Source: Panaeolus papilionaceus
Taxonomy: Eukaryota > Basidiomycota > Agaricomycetes > Agaricales
Length of the DNA: 64,000 bases
Assembly: GCA_015501605.1 (NCBI GenBank)
Contig: JADNRZ010000007.1
Span: 496,001-560,000, forward strand
Reading direction: 5' to 3'
Below, in pieces: positions 12,424 to 24,399 of the stretch. Position 1 is the stretch's first letter; every line of letters begins with the position of its first letter. A program made the translations under genes and the position numbers. Below the pieces are notes generated by a model. The model was not told the origin of the DNA. It did no database searches and saw only the letters and a program-made list of their open reading frames with translations.

Positions 12424-14251
12424 ATGGCTTCTTCACCATCTCCTCAAACTTCGCCTACAGCCGAACCGATGTCGATCCCGTCGTACTTTGAGTCAACATT
12501 GAACGACGATGTTCCCTCTATAAACGATAACACTACTTTGCCTGCTTATTCAGGCCACCGCCCTAGTCAAAGGGAAGGAAGAGCAACTCCTCTACGACCG
12601 AGGGACTTTACCTATAAGATTGAGAAGAATGATCATATATGGGCTAATATGACAATAACGGCAGATGAAAAACTTTCGAAGAATATCCCAACATTCGTTG
12701 AGGGCGAACCAATATTAGGCCAGGTCGAACTGTGGACTGAGAAGGGTGGCGAGGACATTCGAGGCGTCGTTGTTTCCGTACGTCCCGATCTTCGGTTTGA
12801 AAACTGTTGATTTACTCTATTTTATGTACAGATGATCGGAGAGGTAATCATGGGCGCCAGCAAAGGGGAACGGTTTACGTTCCTTGACGTTTCTGAGACT
12901 CTATGGTCACAGGACATGGGAGATCCGCGCACGCACCAGCTCGATACTGCGTCATCTCGAAGCACCGAACAGTCAGACGGCCCTCACAGTCATGTGGAAC
13001 GAGGGCCCCCATCCAAGTTCACGCAGAAGCTTTTTGGAAACTTTGTCTGGAAATTTCAGCTGAAATTTCCCAAGGAGGTTTCGCTTCGGAATGGCAAAGA
13101 AGTGGGGACCTATAGCCTGCTACAGACTCAGAGTGAGCGACATACCAGGGCATGTGTCCGATATGAAGTCATTGTATGCTTCGTTAGAGGAAAACTGAGA
13201 TCAGACAACAAGTATGTTCTGTTTTCGATATCTTGATACTGACGGATGGATAATAACACTTTCACAGAATTGGAGCCATAGTTGGTTATATTCCTATTAG
13301 TTACCCACTCCCGTTCTCTCCTCTTCGTCAATTGGCATACCAAGAAGGCTTGTCAAACCTCCTGGGACCTACCGTTGACCCAGAAGGCTGGCACTCTGAA
13401 GAACCTATCCGTATTAAAGGAAAGATCTTCAATAATCGGGAGATTGACATATCATGCCAGGTATGTATTTTCCAGACATATTGTAGCTAGAACCTTCACG
13501 GCTGCAAGCGCGACGCTGATCTTTATTGTTCGGTCTGGTTATTTTATGTCCTCTCCAGCTTCATTTAGCAAAACCTGTTAGTGCTTGTGTCAGCAAACTT
13601 GATCTACTTACTGACACCATTCACATGCCACTACCTTTCTTACACCAGAGGCACCACAGTCCCTTTGTGCTTGACATTAAAAGGAAGCGATATCCAGGCG
13701 TTGGATTTGCTGTCTAACCCAAAAGCACCAGTTGTACGACTGCGAAGGCGAGTGCGGTATACGGTCAACGTAGAGAAAGATCTGCGCAATGTGGTCACGG
13801 TAGCATGGCGGGATAGTGTCGCTCACTCGAAAGCTGCAGTGTGGTGGCATGCACCGGAGCAGCTGCAGGCGGATAGTCTCCATGAGGGCCAAAGAACAAT
13901 TAACGGAGAGTTGCACCTTAAGACCGAGTTAAAACCCACGTCGGCAATGGGACAATTTCGAACAGAGGTAAGTAATCCAATACTTCCATCAGTCTTCACA
14001 TCCAGAAAAGACTCCGGAAGCTGAGTTTCAAACTTGCACAGTACTCTGTCGTTTTATTCCCATTTGACGTGGCCGGCTTCGAATCATTCGCCAATGAGGC
14101 TTTGCAGGAACAACCAGTGGATATTGTCACTGCTTATGCTGCAGGGCCGAGACCAAGAATGTTAATTCCTCCTGGCTATGATAATGATGAATCACTTCAC
14201 GCACTGGAGCAGACCAATATCGTATCAGAGCACAACACGGGTCTCTTGTAG
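12424..14251 (+). CDS. Alpha-arrestin-like protein, copy 4 of 6
   Basis: Full-length arrestin-like gene with a Ser/Pro-rich N-terminal tail of about 60 residues. Conserved blocks are TFVEGEPILGQVELWTEKGG, FVWKFQLKFPKEVSL, YEVIVCFVRGKLRSDNK, YPLPFSPLRQLAYQEG, the microexon LHLAKP at 13559-13576, LSYTRGTTVPLCLTLKG and a last exon starting YSVVLFPF. The C-terminus carries PPGY, a candidate WW-domain ligand. One oddity: the intron after the microexon starts GTTAGT, but to keep the conserved LSYTRG in frame it must end in CACTAC, not AG. The nearest downstream AG skips 14 bases and leads to a stop at 13717. So this copy either uses a rare non-AG acceptor, carries a disabling point change, or the base is a sequencing error. 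Confidence 0.75.
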
Positions 14252-14882
14252 ACACAATATATCGATTTTGCATATCGTATAAGTAGTTCGAAACAATTAC
14301 TTGTTCTTCTGGCTTGTAGATGTCTTCGCGCACAACTCGATTGGAGGGCAACGCGGACTTCTTGACGCCTTCACAGCGTGTCTCGATTGATGCAATAACA
14401 ATATCTCATTCTCTCGCTACAAGAGCGGAGGTTCGTGTCCAATAAATATCCGATGCGGAATTTCAGATTAGAATAGAAGGACAAGGAAGGTTGACAAGTA
14501 GGGTGTGCAAGAACTGCGTGGATGTAAGAGTCAGACAATAAGGGATCATAGCTTTTGTGTCAAGGGAAATGATTAATCCCAGGGAAATTAGAATTCGAAT
14601 GATTCTCTGTGACATTATGAAAAATAAGATGGTGAATGGAGGGATTAGAGAATCGGAGTAAGTCGTACAATTAGGGCACTTGACTCTTATTGTATACCGT
14701 GTGAGTTTTGTTCTTATGACCCCTTCCGAGGTAAGCGACCATCCATTTGGGGCACTTTCCTGATTTATGGCATCGTTTATCGACAATAGCTTGAATTAGA
14801 GGTTACTTTATCGACTTTTTCTTGAGTCTGACACTATATAGGTCACTATGTTTCCATTAACCTCTGTTTCTTCACCCCCACC
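14252..14882. other. Spacer between arrestin copies 4 and 5
   Basis: About 630 bases. No supported gene; the final 50 bases hold the TATA-like element of copy 5. A frame on the minus strand at 14463-14786 has no recognisable content. Confidence 0.35.
14834..14842 (+). promoter_or_regulatory. TATA-like element upstream of arrestin copy 5
   Basis: CTATATAGG lies about 40 bases before the ATG at 14883, which sits in a good CACCATGG context. An upstream ATG at 14848 is out of frame with the gene. Confidence 0.4.
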
Positions 14883-16546
14883 ATGGACGTGTCGTCCCCA
14901 CCTCGATACAGGAGATTCTCCTCTAGACCTGGTCCGGCACCATCGTCTGGCTCAGAGCTCCCTCCTTATACCCGCAGAAATACCCTTACTCAACCCATTA
15001 ATGTCAGAAGAGAACCTACAGAACATGTTTTCCAGTTGTCAGACGGGAAATCGAGGCCTTGGTTAACTCTAACGGTCCTCAGCAGCGCAAAATCACCAAA
15101 GTCGCTGCCTACATTCTTTGAGAAGGAAAATATCACGGGTCGCCTGGAAATTCAGGCCGAAAGGGGTGACTCTATCCAAGCCGTCGCAGCCACGGTACGT
15201 ACCTGGAGTCCTCGAGAACTGCTACAAGGTATTGAACGGAATGATAGGTGACGGGACGCATCATCACTGGTTCCAGTATTGATGACTCTTCAGTCTTCTT
15301 GTGCCAGACACTGCCCATCTGGTCCAAATCGCCTGATGCACCCAGAGTTCCTTCTCCCTCAGAAGGCGCATCGAGCAACAAGCTCCTGGGTCATTGCGTC
15401 TGGCCTCTCAACATCTCACTTGCACGTTCAGCAAACTTCCCGACTGGTGCTGGGGACACACGTTCTTTTCGTTTGCCGGAGACTTTCTTGGAACGCCATA
15501 CCAGGGTCAGCGTACAATATGACCTAACAATCACAGTTTCTCGCGGCATGCTTCGTTCAGACAACAAGTTGGTTATACCTGTATATGTTCTGCTGTTCAC
15601 TTTCTTATACTCCTCTTCCAGACTGACGACGGCCTTCGGTTATGTACCCAGTACGAAGCCCGATCCTCCTTCGCTGCTCAGACAGTTGGCCTATCAACAG
15701 TTTCTTCCCCTTCCTGGCCCTTCTTCTGATCCTGAAGGCTGGAAAACGTTGCGTCCTGTTAGCGTACGAGGTATCTTGTTCAAGAAACATCGTGTGGAAA
15801 CTAAGTGCACGGTAGGTCATTGGTGCCTGTTCCCATGACTTGAAACTCATCGGATCCTGTTTTTGTTAAATTTTTCAAGTTATCAATCGCCAAACCAGTA
15901 TGTTTACCCCCTTTTCTAGGTCTTAGGACTGGGATCTGACTTGCTCGTTTTAGCTGTGTTACGCAAGAGGAACTGTGATACCCTGCTTCTTAACAATGGA
16001 AGGAAATGACTCTCAGGCTCTCGACCTTCTGTCCAGCCAAAACTCTGTTGTTGTTCAGCTTAGGCGGCGAGTTAGGTTCTACAACAAAGCCTCGTCATCT
16101 AGGCCAGATGTTGCTTGGAACGAATCTGTTGAAGATATGGGTACCGCCATATGGTGGCCCGCGACAGATGCACAGAATAATGCGACAACCCGTCATCTTG
16201 AGGGTGAGATCAAACTTGAGAAGGACCTTCGTCCCACCTCCGAAATGGGTCACTTCAGTATCTCCGTAAGTTTCTGCTGTCAATCACATAGAGGTAGAAC
16301 AAAAAGACTTACAGGTCATCTGCTCATGCAATATAGTACTCCGTCGCCTTATGTGCATTTGCCGCTGTCGGCTTCCAATCTGATGGCCCCAATTCGACTC
16401 TGCTCTCTGAACCCGTGGAGATCGCCACTATGCACCCAAGAGGTCCCAGAACAAACGCTTACGCCCCCCCTGCCTACGACACTCCTCGACGTGCTGAGCC
16501 TTTACGCTCGTCTTTCTTACTCAATGTGGGACCCGTCCCCACTTGA
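14883..16546 (+). CDS. Alpha-arrestin-like protein, copy 5 of 6
   Basis: Intact-looking arrestin-like gene. The N-terminal tail includes LPPY, and the fold follows with LTLTVLSSAKSPKSLPTFFE, VTGRIITGSS, HCVWPLNISLARS, YDLTITVSRGMLRSDNK, LLRQLAYQQFLPLPGPSSDP, the microexon LSIAKP at 15880-15897, CYARGTVIPCFLTMEG and a last exon starting YSVALCAF. Its C-terminus has PPAY, a candidate ligand for WW domains of a Nedd4-type ligase. The chosen ATG is in a strong context and opens the frame shared with the fold. I traced the stop to 16544-16546 by reading the last exon in frame with the paralogues. All splice sites tested are canonical. Confidence 0.8.
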
Positions 16547-18023
16547 TCAACTTTGCCCTCCCCACTTGCCTCCTTATCTCCCGCGCCCCTTACCACCCGA
16601 ACCGCCGCACTGTCATGTTCTTACGCCCACCATGCCTACGCATCAAATTCAAGACTCGTCATGATACCACGCACGACAATGATGACGATATGTACCACCA
16701 CCACGACTAACGAACTGGTTTCGCTCTAATGTCTCGCTCATGTTTATTTGTATTCTGTTCACTTTGTCCACCTATTCCTTGATTCCCCTACGTTCTTCTC
16801 ACTCATTGTTAACACCTCATGCAAGTCATGGGGAAGTTACAGCGATACCCTTCCTCAGGCTGCTAGACATGACCTCGAGTTTTGTTCAGCCTAACCCCAG
16901 CGCACTGCGTAGCATTTTACAACCGTCGTCTATTTTGCGTCTATATAAATAGACTTGCTGTTTGCTTTGTTATCTTGCTTTGCTGCTTTTGTACAACAAC
17001 CCATTGGACCATAATTACTGCCTACTTTCACTCACCCCTCTACGCAAAACATTCAGTCGTATACCCCTGCATCACATATACCTTAGCTAGACCCCCATGG
17101 CGTATATAATCCATTTTTGCATCAGCACTTTTACCTAGTCCGAAGTTTTCGCATATGATGGAGAGTCTTTATTGTTGCGCTTATATAGGGAGATAACTAT
17201 CAGGCTTGCTGTTATCCAAGAACGTTAGTACCTCGCAGTGCCGACATACATATTTTGTGCCTCTCCGCTCCTCTTTGTCGCCCCGCCATCCGGTCTATTT
17301 AAAGACGCATTGACAGTTAAAAGAGGCCATATGATCTGAATCTCATTCGAATCTCCACTCTAATTGGACTGGGTCAAAAAGTCGAGCTGCGCATTTATGA
17401 CTAGTAAGTATGCATGAGCGGCTGGATATCTAGGTACATTCACGCATTTGCACAGTGGCTAACCTATACCGCGCGGTGCACGGTCTACATTCATTCACGA
17501 CGCACTTCGCTTGTTATACTAGGGGTATTTCCATATCCTGTCTACCCTTTTGAGCATGTACGCGCCCATGAGATGCATCGAGTCATGATCTTAACGGTGC
17601 TCAAGGTCGTCGTGGGAGATGCTCGATTGCAGAAAATAGACAATAAGCTGAGGAACCGAATCAAGACGTCTTGTTCACGGGGCTATTTGACCTCATAAGT
17701 GCAATCCTGCAAACTTCCGGGATTTACTGAATGGCCTGCATGCTCCGAGTGTCAATTCAGAAGACTTGAGCAGCGTCACCGTCTTTAATATGCGAGAAGC
17801 CAATCTAGCATATGCAGTGTGGATTCAACTCTCGAATTAAAATAGCACGGTTCATACCCACGACTGCTTTTCTTTACGATAAGCTGACAGCGAGAGACAG
17901 ATAGATTGGGAAACTCGCAAGAGCAAAAGAGAGTTCCTGGTCTTGGTGTGAGTGTGCTGACATTGCACAAACCCTGTTCAATCCCCCACAGTCATCGCAG
18001 ATAGCATCGCCCAAGCCTAAGAT
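16547..18023. other. Gene-poor spacer between arrestin copies 5 and 6
   Basis: Nearly 1.5 kb. The first part is C/T-rich and probably 3' untranslated sequence of copy 5. I searched for arrestin blocks such as YTRG or the microexon and found none, so there is no evidence of a decayed seventh copy. The frame at 17414-17698 has no recognisable content. Confidence 0.35.
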
Positions 18024-19789
18024 ATGTCCAATGCAGTCGAAAGCGCAGATTCTAGCCCACCGGACTATTCACGTACAACGGACCCCCAAGTACAAGCCAT
18101 TCCTCTCAAAGGCACAAGCAGCACCAACCGTGACCAGGGATGTACAACCGAACACCAGCGCTCTTTGGAAACCGCGAAAGGCCGCAAGTGGTTGTCAATC
18201 TTCGTAAAAAGCCGAGCAGGCACATCTACATCCCTGCCTGTCTTTCTCGAGGGTGATGTAATTGCAGGGCGAGTCGAGATCGACCTTGATAAGGCAGAAA
18301 GCAGTAAAGGGGTGACCATTTCGGTGGGTTATTTGACACTTACGCTTTAATACGCACAGCTCGGAGCAGAAGAGAAGTGTCACAGTTGCCTTTGCGCTGT
18401 AGAGCACGCAATATGAGGGTGGTCGGGCAGAGGTCATGGGCCATGGGCTCTGGGCTGTCATTGACCAATGAAAGCCAGACTTGACATTTACATCATTTCT
18501 TATTGTCCTTGAATCTGACCTACTTCCCAAACCCCGTTTATCAGGTCCAAGCAGGCACCACATTCGTTGGACAGGAGGAGGATGTGTTTTTCAAGCAGGA
18601 GAACTCCCTGTGGACGCCTTCAGCAAGCGATGGAAAACTAAGTGGGAAGAGGTCTTGGCCTTTCGAGTTCATTTTGCCGAAAGAAGTTATGGTCAACGAT
18701 CCTGGTGCCAACAAGACGTCCGCATTTCGCCTTCCGCCGCATTTCAGCGAGCGAGCGAGCGCGGCATATATCGATTATCGAATAGTTGTGACTATTAAGC
18801 GAGGATTTTTGAAGGTGAATCAAGAGTAGGTTTATCGTTGTACCTGTTGGATGCAATTTGATTGCAACATGGCTATAGGTTGGTTACGAGCTTCGGGTAC
18901 CATATTTTGACTACTCCAGGCCTACCTTCTGCTTGGAGGAGAGTCGCATATATGGAAGGAACCCCGCTTCTTGGGCCTGGTGGCGATCCAGAGGGGTGGA
19001 AGGTGCTGCCAACGCTAACAAACAAGGTCAAGTTATTCGACAGCAAGGATGTAGAGTTCGAGAGTTCGGTGCGTGTATTCCGATGATAAGTTCCCAGAAA
19101 TATCCTGATGGATGTGCCTTTAGCTTGCCATTGCTACCCCGGTAAGAGACCTTTTATCGAAAATCTGTCTGTGACATAACCTTAATGACTGGAGACAGCT
19201 CGAATATGCAGGAGGGACAACTATACCATTGGTTATGACAATAACAAGCCAAGACGAGCACCTCCTTGACCTTCTTACCGATCCATCCACGATTCGAGTC
19301 AGGTTAGCAAGATCGCTATCCACTGGCACAGACGCCACAGACGATAACGCGGCACGGAGAACTGATAATCATTTCATCGAAGAAGTGGGAAGGGCATTCT
19401 TCTGGGCTTCACAGGACAACGGTAAAAATCAACGGGAGTTCCAAGGTGAAATAGACGTTGCGAAATCGCTGAAACCCAGCTTCAAATTCCCTAAATTTAC
19501 CGTTCGGGTAGGTGTTGATTGGAAGCTCTCATCTGAAGGTTGTCTAACGCTCTGGAAGTATACGGTGGACCTGCAACCCTTCATGGCTCCCGGGATAGTG
19601 AACACAGCCCCAGAGACGACTATTTTGTCATCGCTGCCCGTTTCAATCATGTCGAAGCCAATTGCCAATTTGCAAACCCGTTCGTATGCCCCACCAGGTT
19701 ACCGCAAGGTCTATGTCGACTACAACAAATCTGTAGGGTTGTTAGAAAACGGGAATCAACGCTTCTTGGCACATCACCACGCATCATGA
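18024..19789 (+). CDS. Alpha-arrestin-like protein, copy 6 of 6
   Basis: The most diverged copy of the array but apparently intact. The N-terminus carries PPDY and the C-terminus PPGY, so it has the best pair of candidate PPxY ligands. Blocks in order are LSIFVKSRAGTSTSLPVFLE, VQAGTTFVGQEEDVFF, SWPFEFILPKEVMV, YRIVVTIKRGFLKVNQE, the microexon LAIATP at 19124-19141, LEYAGGTTIPLVMTITSQ and a last exon starting YTVDLQPF. The first intron is about 220 bases, much longer than in the other copies. YTRG of the other copies reads YAGG here. The 51-base last intron is a multiple of three and open, so its removal is inferred from the paralogues. It ends tail-to-tail with the methyltransferase gene, 40 bases away. 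Confidence 0.76.
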
Positions 19790-19829
19790 TAGGAAAACGA
19801 AACGCATTTGTGGCATTTTGCCTTGATAG

Positions 19830-20928
19830 TCATAACGACATAAGTAGTAGATTTTCGAATGTATCGTCTGATTTTCGGCTACCTGTTCCACCTGCGCCAA
19901 TACCCTCCAACAAATCTTTGTTTGCTTCTGGTACGACCCAATCATAAGACTCAGGTCTACGAGAGGCGTGGAAGATAAAAGATATATCGTCAAGATGGGC
20001 GCCGTAACGTTCCCAGTTTGCATCTGCTGCATTCTCTCGAAAAAGAACGGGATAAAATTCGAACCAGAGTCCAAAGGCTGCCCAGAAAGCCGATTCTTTC
20101 GCCAAACTTCTGATCTTGTAAGATATATGGATTGTTGGTGTCGATCCTTCGAATTTACAGCTGGTCACGAAGGGATGAGAGGTAAGGTGGAGTAGAGATC
20201 GGAGTAACGGTCCCAGGAGTTCAGGAAAGTAGACCTTTATGAACTTGTTACGATTGCGAATCCTGAAGGACTAGACGCATGCTTACCAGATCGCTGCAGA
20301 TGATATGTGTTAATCTACAACCAGGCATGGATTTCGCAATTTCAGAAAAGATGGCATCGCAGTGTTCCGCGTTTCCCCAAGAAAGCTTTCTGACAAGAAT
20401 GTTGGTGCTGGTGGACACGTTTTGTGAGGTTTCCTTTGAGAGACCCAAGTTGGACTCCAACAATGGACAAACCTTGGGGAGATGTGAGCAAAGAATTTCG
20501 AATATTGCCACTGTACATTACCTCAGGAAGGTCTGTCGCAATAAAATTACGTTTTTTTGAACCAAAAGAGGAGGACCGTGCAAACGTTGAAGCGACGAGT
20601 CCTGATCCTGACCCCAGTTCAAGCATGAGTAAATCTGACGATTCCATAATAGATGGTATAAGTGGTGGATCAAATTGATACTGTGGTGTGTGTTGAATAT
20701 ACGATGTCATGAGATACGCTGCTTCCCTACAAAAGTCATTTAAAGCTTCTGCAGACAGTATTATCACTCGTTGTAAATTTACCAAACTCTACCTGCGATG
20801 CCATATTGCCGGATTGCATCTTCCTGTGCCAAGGTGTTAAAAGCGTCTCCAAGATTAGATGATGACCCTTGTGGCTTTGAAGGATGAATGTCAAGGTTTT
20901 TCGGGAAATTTGGGTTTTGTAGAGACAT
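19830..20928 (-). CDS. Protein-lysine methyltransferase-like, METTL21/family 16
   Basis: An S-adenosylmethionine-dependent methyltransferase of the group that includes METTL21 and yeast Efm/Nnt-type enzymes, which modify lysines on elongation factors and chaperones. The start at 20928 gives MSLQNPNFPKNLDIHPSKP. The family signature GRVWEAAYLMTSYI spans an intron. Motif I is LELGSGSGLVAS, the acidic strand is IATDLPEV, and the post-motif region is HIICSDLVYFPELL, where Asp replaces the position often read as the catalytic-pocket Asp/Asn. The C-terminal strands run through FWAAFGLWFEFYPVLF to the stop at 19830. About four short introns are required. The fold is confident; the substrate cannot be read from the sequence. 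Confidence 0.82.
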
Positions 20929-21133
20929 TGGCAAGTAATAATTTGAAGATGAGAAATTGAGAATAGGGGCTATTTAGCAGAGTTTGGTAGTTAAATAATG
21001 CATTTCACGTGGTTTAGTGGATTGGGGAACAGAGTCCGGTCCCAGGTATCCCCGCAAACCGGAAGCGCGTAGGGTTGTTCTTAATGCCTTGAACCTCAAT
21101 TGTGAACGACATTTACTTTAATCCTCCCCTTTC

Positions 21134-22493
21134 ATGGCCGTTCAATCAAAACCAGTCCAACAGCTCACGCCTTTTGGCGCTGCCTTGGCTGGTGCTTTGG
21201 GAGGATGCTTTAGCACAGCGTACGTTCTTCTCACTTGATGCTGATGTCATGGTCCTTACCCTTATCCTTGTTGTGCAGAGTTGTCTATCCTCTTGATGTG
21301 TAGGTCCTTTTTTCGTCATTATCTCTGTCTGGTGGCAAGTGGAAGTACTAAACCCTATTTATCTTGACATAGGGCGAAGACAAGGATTCAGGCGTTACCC
21401 TCTGAAAAGGGGAAGAACAAAGATCTTTCCATGTTGTCTGTAATGCTACGGATCTACGCCAAGGAAGGCATCCTGGGGCTCTATCGAGGATTTGGAGCGA
21501 CCATGCTCAATACATTCTCGATGCGTGAGTCGGTTTACTTTTGTCAAGTGTTGTCACTGCTGATATTGTATACTTTCGATTAGAATATGCCTATTTCTTT
21601 TTTTATTCCTTCGTAAGATCTTCGTACATCAAGCGTCTGACCAGCAAGCTTCCCCCTGGCTCGAAACTTCCTCCTCTCTCTACCGCTGCTGAGCTCCTTC
21701 TTGGTGCTCTGGCAGGTGCTCTCGCTCAGATTTTCACGATCCCAGTCTCTGTGATTGCCACGCGCCAACAGGTTGGAAAGCCTGAGAAATCCCAACTGAC
21801 ACCAGGGTCATCCGCTGACCCGTATGACGACTCGTTTTTGGGTGTGGCACGCGAAATTATTGACGAGGAGGGTGTAACCGGGTTGTGGCTTGGGATTAAG
21901 CCAGGCTTGGTCTTGACTGTTAACCCAGCCATCACATATGGTGCATTTGAGCGGGTTAAAAGCCTGGTTCTTCTGACCAGAGGAGATGCATCGACCAAGA
22001 TGGGTCCTTGGTTATCCTTCCTCGTTGGCGCATTGAGTAAGACATTGGCTACTGTGGTAAGCTCACTTCACAATTGAATATATTGCTGGAGAAGGGCGGC
22101 TTAACATTGGACCCAGGTCACTTACCCGTACATCATGGCCAAAGTCCGAATTCAAGCCCGTAGCGCAGACGTTGAAGACGCAAAGGAATGTGACGGAGAC
22201 CCTCCAAAACCCCACAAATATCATCATGAACATAGCAAGCATGTTGGTGCACTTGATATTCTCGCCAGAGTTTGGAAACGCGAAGGCTTCGTTGGCTGGT
22301 ACCAGGTTCGTTGCTCACGCGAACCCACTTCGCGTTTTTTCTCGCTAATAGATCATTACAGGGTATGCAAGCACAGATTATCAAGGCTGTTCTGTCGCAA
22401 GCACTATTGTTCATGTCGAAGGAACAGTTTGAGCACTGGGCCCTGGGTATCATAATCCTTGTGGCGAGACTGAGAGCAAGCCGTGCATCATAG
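21134..22493 (+). CDS. ANT1: Peroxisomal adenine nucleotide carrier, ANT1/PMP47-like
   Basis: A six-helix mitochondrial-carrier-family protein, most like the peroxisomal ATP/AMP exchangers Ant1 and PMP47 that feed fatty acid activation. Three repeats are visible. The first has YPLDVAKTRIQAL, built across two introns. The second has IPVSVIATRQQVG in the place of the usual Px(D/E)xx(K/R)x(R/Q). The third has TYPYIMAKVRIQAR. The region SVMLRIYAKEGILGLYRGFG matches the matrix loop of repeat one. The start at 21134 is the first ATG in frame with repeat one. About six introns are needed. Substitution of Asp in repeats two and three (VS, YI) is usual for this subfamily. Peroxisomal location is inferred. 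Confidence 0.82.
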
Positions 22494-23030
22494 ATACTAA
22501 CTTCACTGTATTATTTAAATTATGTTCATGCTATAGATGATCTAGATTTGTGACCTAAATGTGTCTCTGGCATTCCATGAAGCTCGCGTGCTCTGGAACA
22601 TATACGAAGGCTGCTCTGGATCGATCAAAAGGTAGGCGAGGTATTTTCAGTTAGCAGGATGTACGGACAGGCAGAAATCGACAAGTCTATTGGTGAAAAA
22701 GCGTGTGTTTGACAAAGTTCCAAATTACGCGGCGTACAAGGGTATGTTGACACTATATCGACTTGGGTTTTGACAAGCTGGATCTCAAGATTTCTAGTAT
22801 GTAATTATAGTAGATTTCTAGAAAGCAAACCAGCAGGATACTTCTATACAACATGTACTGCACCAAGGAAAAACAGAAGGATAATGCGGCGGAATAAATA
22901 GCGGAAGAATGGTGGATTCTGCGGATCATCGACTTCCGCCAACCACCTCATAAGGGATCGACGGTATGATCCTCATGCAGACTGACAGCGGATGTGAACG
23001 ACATAAATATAAATCTAAGATACAGAAATG
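22494..23030. other. Tail-to-tail spacer, ANT1-like / SWD2
   Basis: About 540 A/T-rich bases between two convergent genes. It must carry both 3' untranslated regions. No other feature is supported. Confidence 0.4.
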
Positions 23031-24399
23031 TCAGCGTTTCTTTGTAGAGTCCTTTCCGGTGTCATCTCCATCCCCAGAAGGGTCTGGAAGCCAGAATGCC
23101 TATGACAGGATCAGCATCAACATGCAACAATATAGCGAGAGAAAAAATCACTAATTCATGACCTGCTGTAGCCATCATAGCAAGTCGTGGATTAAACCTC
23201 ACACAACGAGATGGACCTGGATGGCCGTCCAGAACAACGAGCTTGGGTATCCTGACAAACGGGCCGTGTCGTTCTGCTTCCGACCGTGGTGGTAGGTTTT
23301 GGATATCCCAAACCAAGATTCTCCCATCCAAACTTCCGCTCATTACATATTTGCTGTCTGGCGTCCAGCTAACCTCTTCCCCACTAATTCCCTTGGAAGT
23401 CTCAATCTTCTGTTGGGCGTTCATATTCGTCCTTTCCAGCCCTACGTGTCCTTCGAGCTTGGCAAGTAATATGCCTTCAAAAGCGTCCATTATATAATGA
23501 GCATTGCCAGAGCAACCGACAAGAAGGTATTTGCCGTTCGAGGAGAAAGATAGAGATGTCATATGGATGGGACGAGGAGGGTAGCTGATCTGCGCGAGTG
23601 TTGGATCGTCAAGATTCATGGTCAAGAATGGTGCCTTGTCGTAATTGCTCTTGTCGTACAGTAGAATCTTCGCGTAGTAGTTCACACCCACAGCGAAGAC
23701 GAACCCAGAGGAATCGTGAGCAATGATAGGAGCAGCAGGTACAGATAGGATGCCACGGCACACTGGGGTACGGAGGTCCCAAACATGAACAGTCTTATCT
23801 AGTGAGCCTGACATGAAGCCATCATCTAATGGCGCCATTTCCAATGAGATGACCTTGTCTTTGTGACCCCGAAAGTAAGCTAGATATTTGTTGTCGTGTA
23901 GGGAGTGATATCGTATAGTGTCGTCTTCCTTTGTCGATGCATAGAGTATCGCAGTGCTTTTATGCGTAAACCTCGGTAGGTCAATGCCATATTTCTTTGA
24001 ATATAGTGTTTTCAAAAGCCTGTATACGTGTCAAAAGTTAGCGGTTAAATCACCTCAGTAACGTTTGGACTTGCTTGCCAGTTTTGCAGTTGTAGAGACG
24101 GAATGTCTCGTCCTCTCCCGCAGTTACCAGTGTATCTCCTCGATCATCAAATGTAAGTCCCGTTATGCTCTTTGGATTTGGAGGTTGCTTTTGTGGTGCT
24201 GAACCTGCGGCGGGAGGTGGAGGCTGGTCGACTGCCGTCTTAAATATTTTAGCGGGTTTGAACTTGCTCTAACTGGTGGTCAGATCAGGAAAGGTAATGC
24301 GGTCCAGTTATAAAAACTCACAATGACATGTGGCTGTAGATTTAATGTAGCCTGAGATGCATTACCACTCGGGTTGTTCGTCGTTGGCTGAGGTGCCAT
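23031..24399 (-). CDS. SWD2: COMPASS / CPF subunit SWD2 (WDR82 family)
   Basis: A WD40 beta-propeller protein. In yeast and animals this family serves the Set1/COMPASS H3K4 methyltransferase and RNA 3'-end processing factors. The start at 24399 gives MAPQPTTNNPSGN followed by FKPAKIFKT, LTFDDRGDTLVTAGED and YNCKTGK across two introns. The large exon holds the remaining blades, including FRGHKDKVISLEMAP, GSLDKTVHVWDLRTP, and SGSLDGRILVWDIQ. The last exon, reached through an intron with the weak donor GTGATT, encodes AFWLPDP and a charged tail ending DSTKKR at 23031. That ending is the family one; reading through the intron would give an unrelated tail. Its head-to-head neighbour is RPB5. Confidence 0.88.

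Noticed and set aside
16547..18023. Possible seventh arrestin copy
   Set aside because: None of the conserved blocks or the microexon could be found on either strand.
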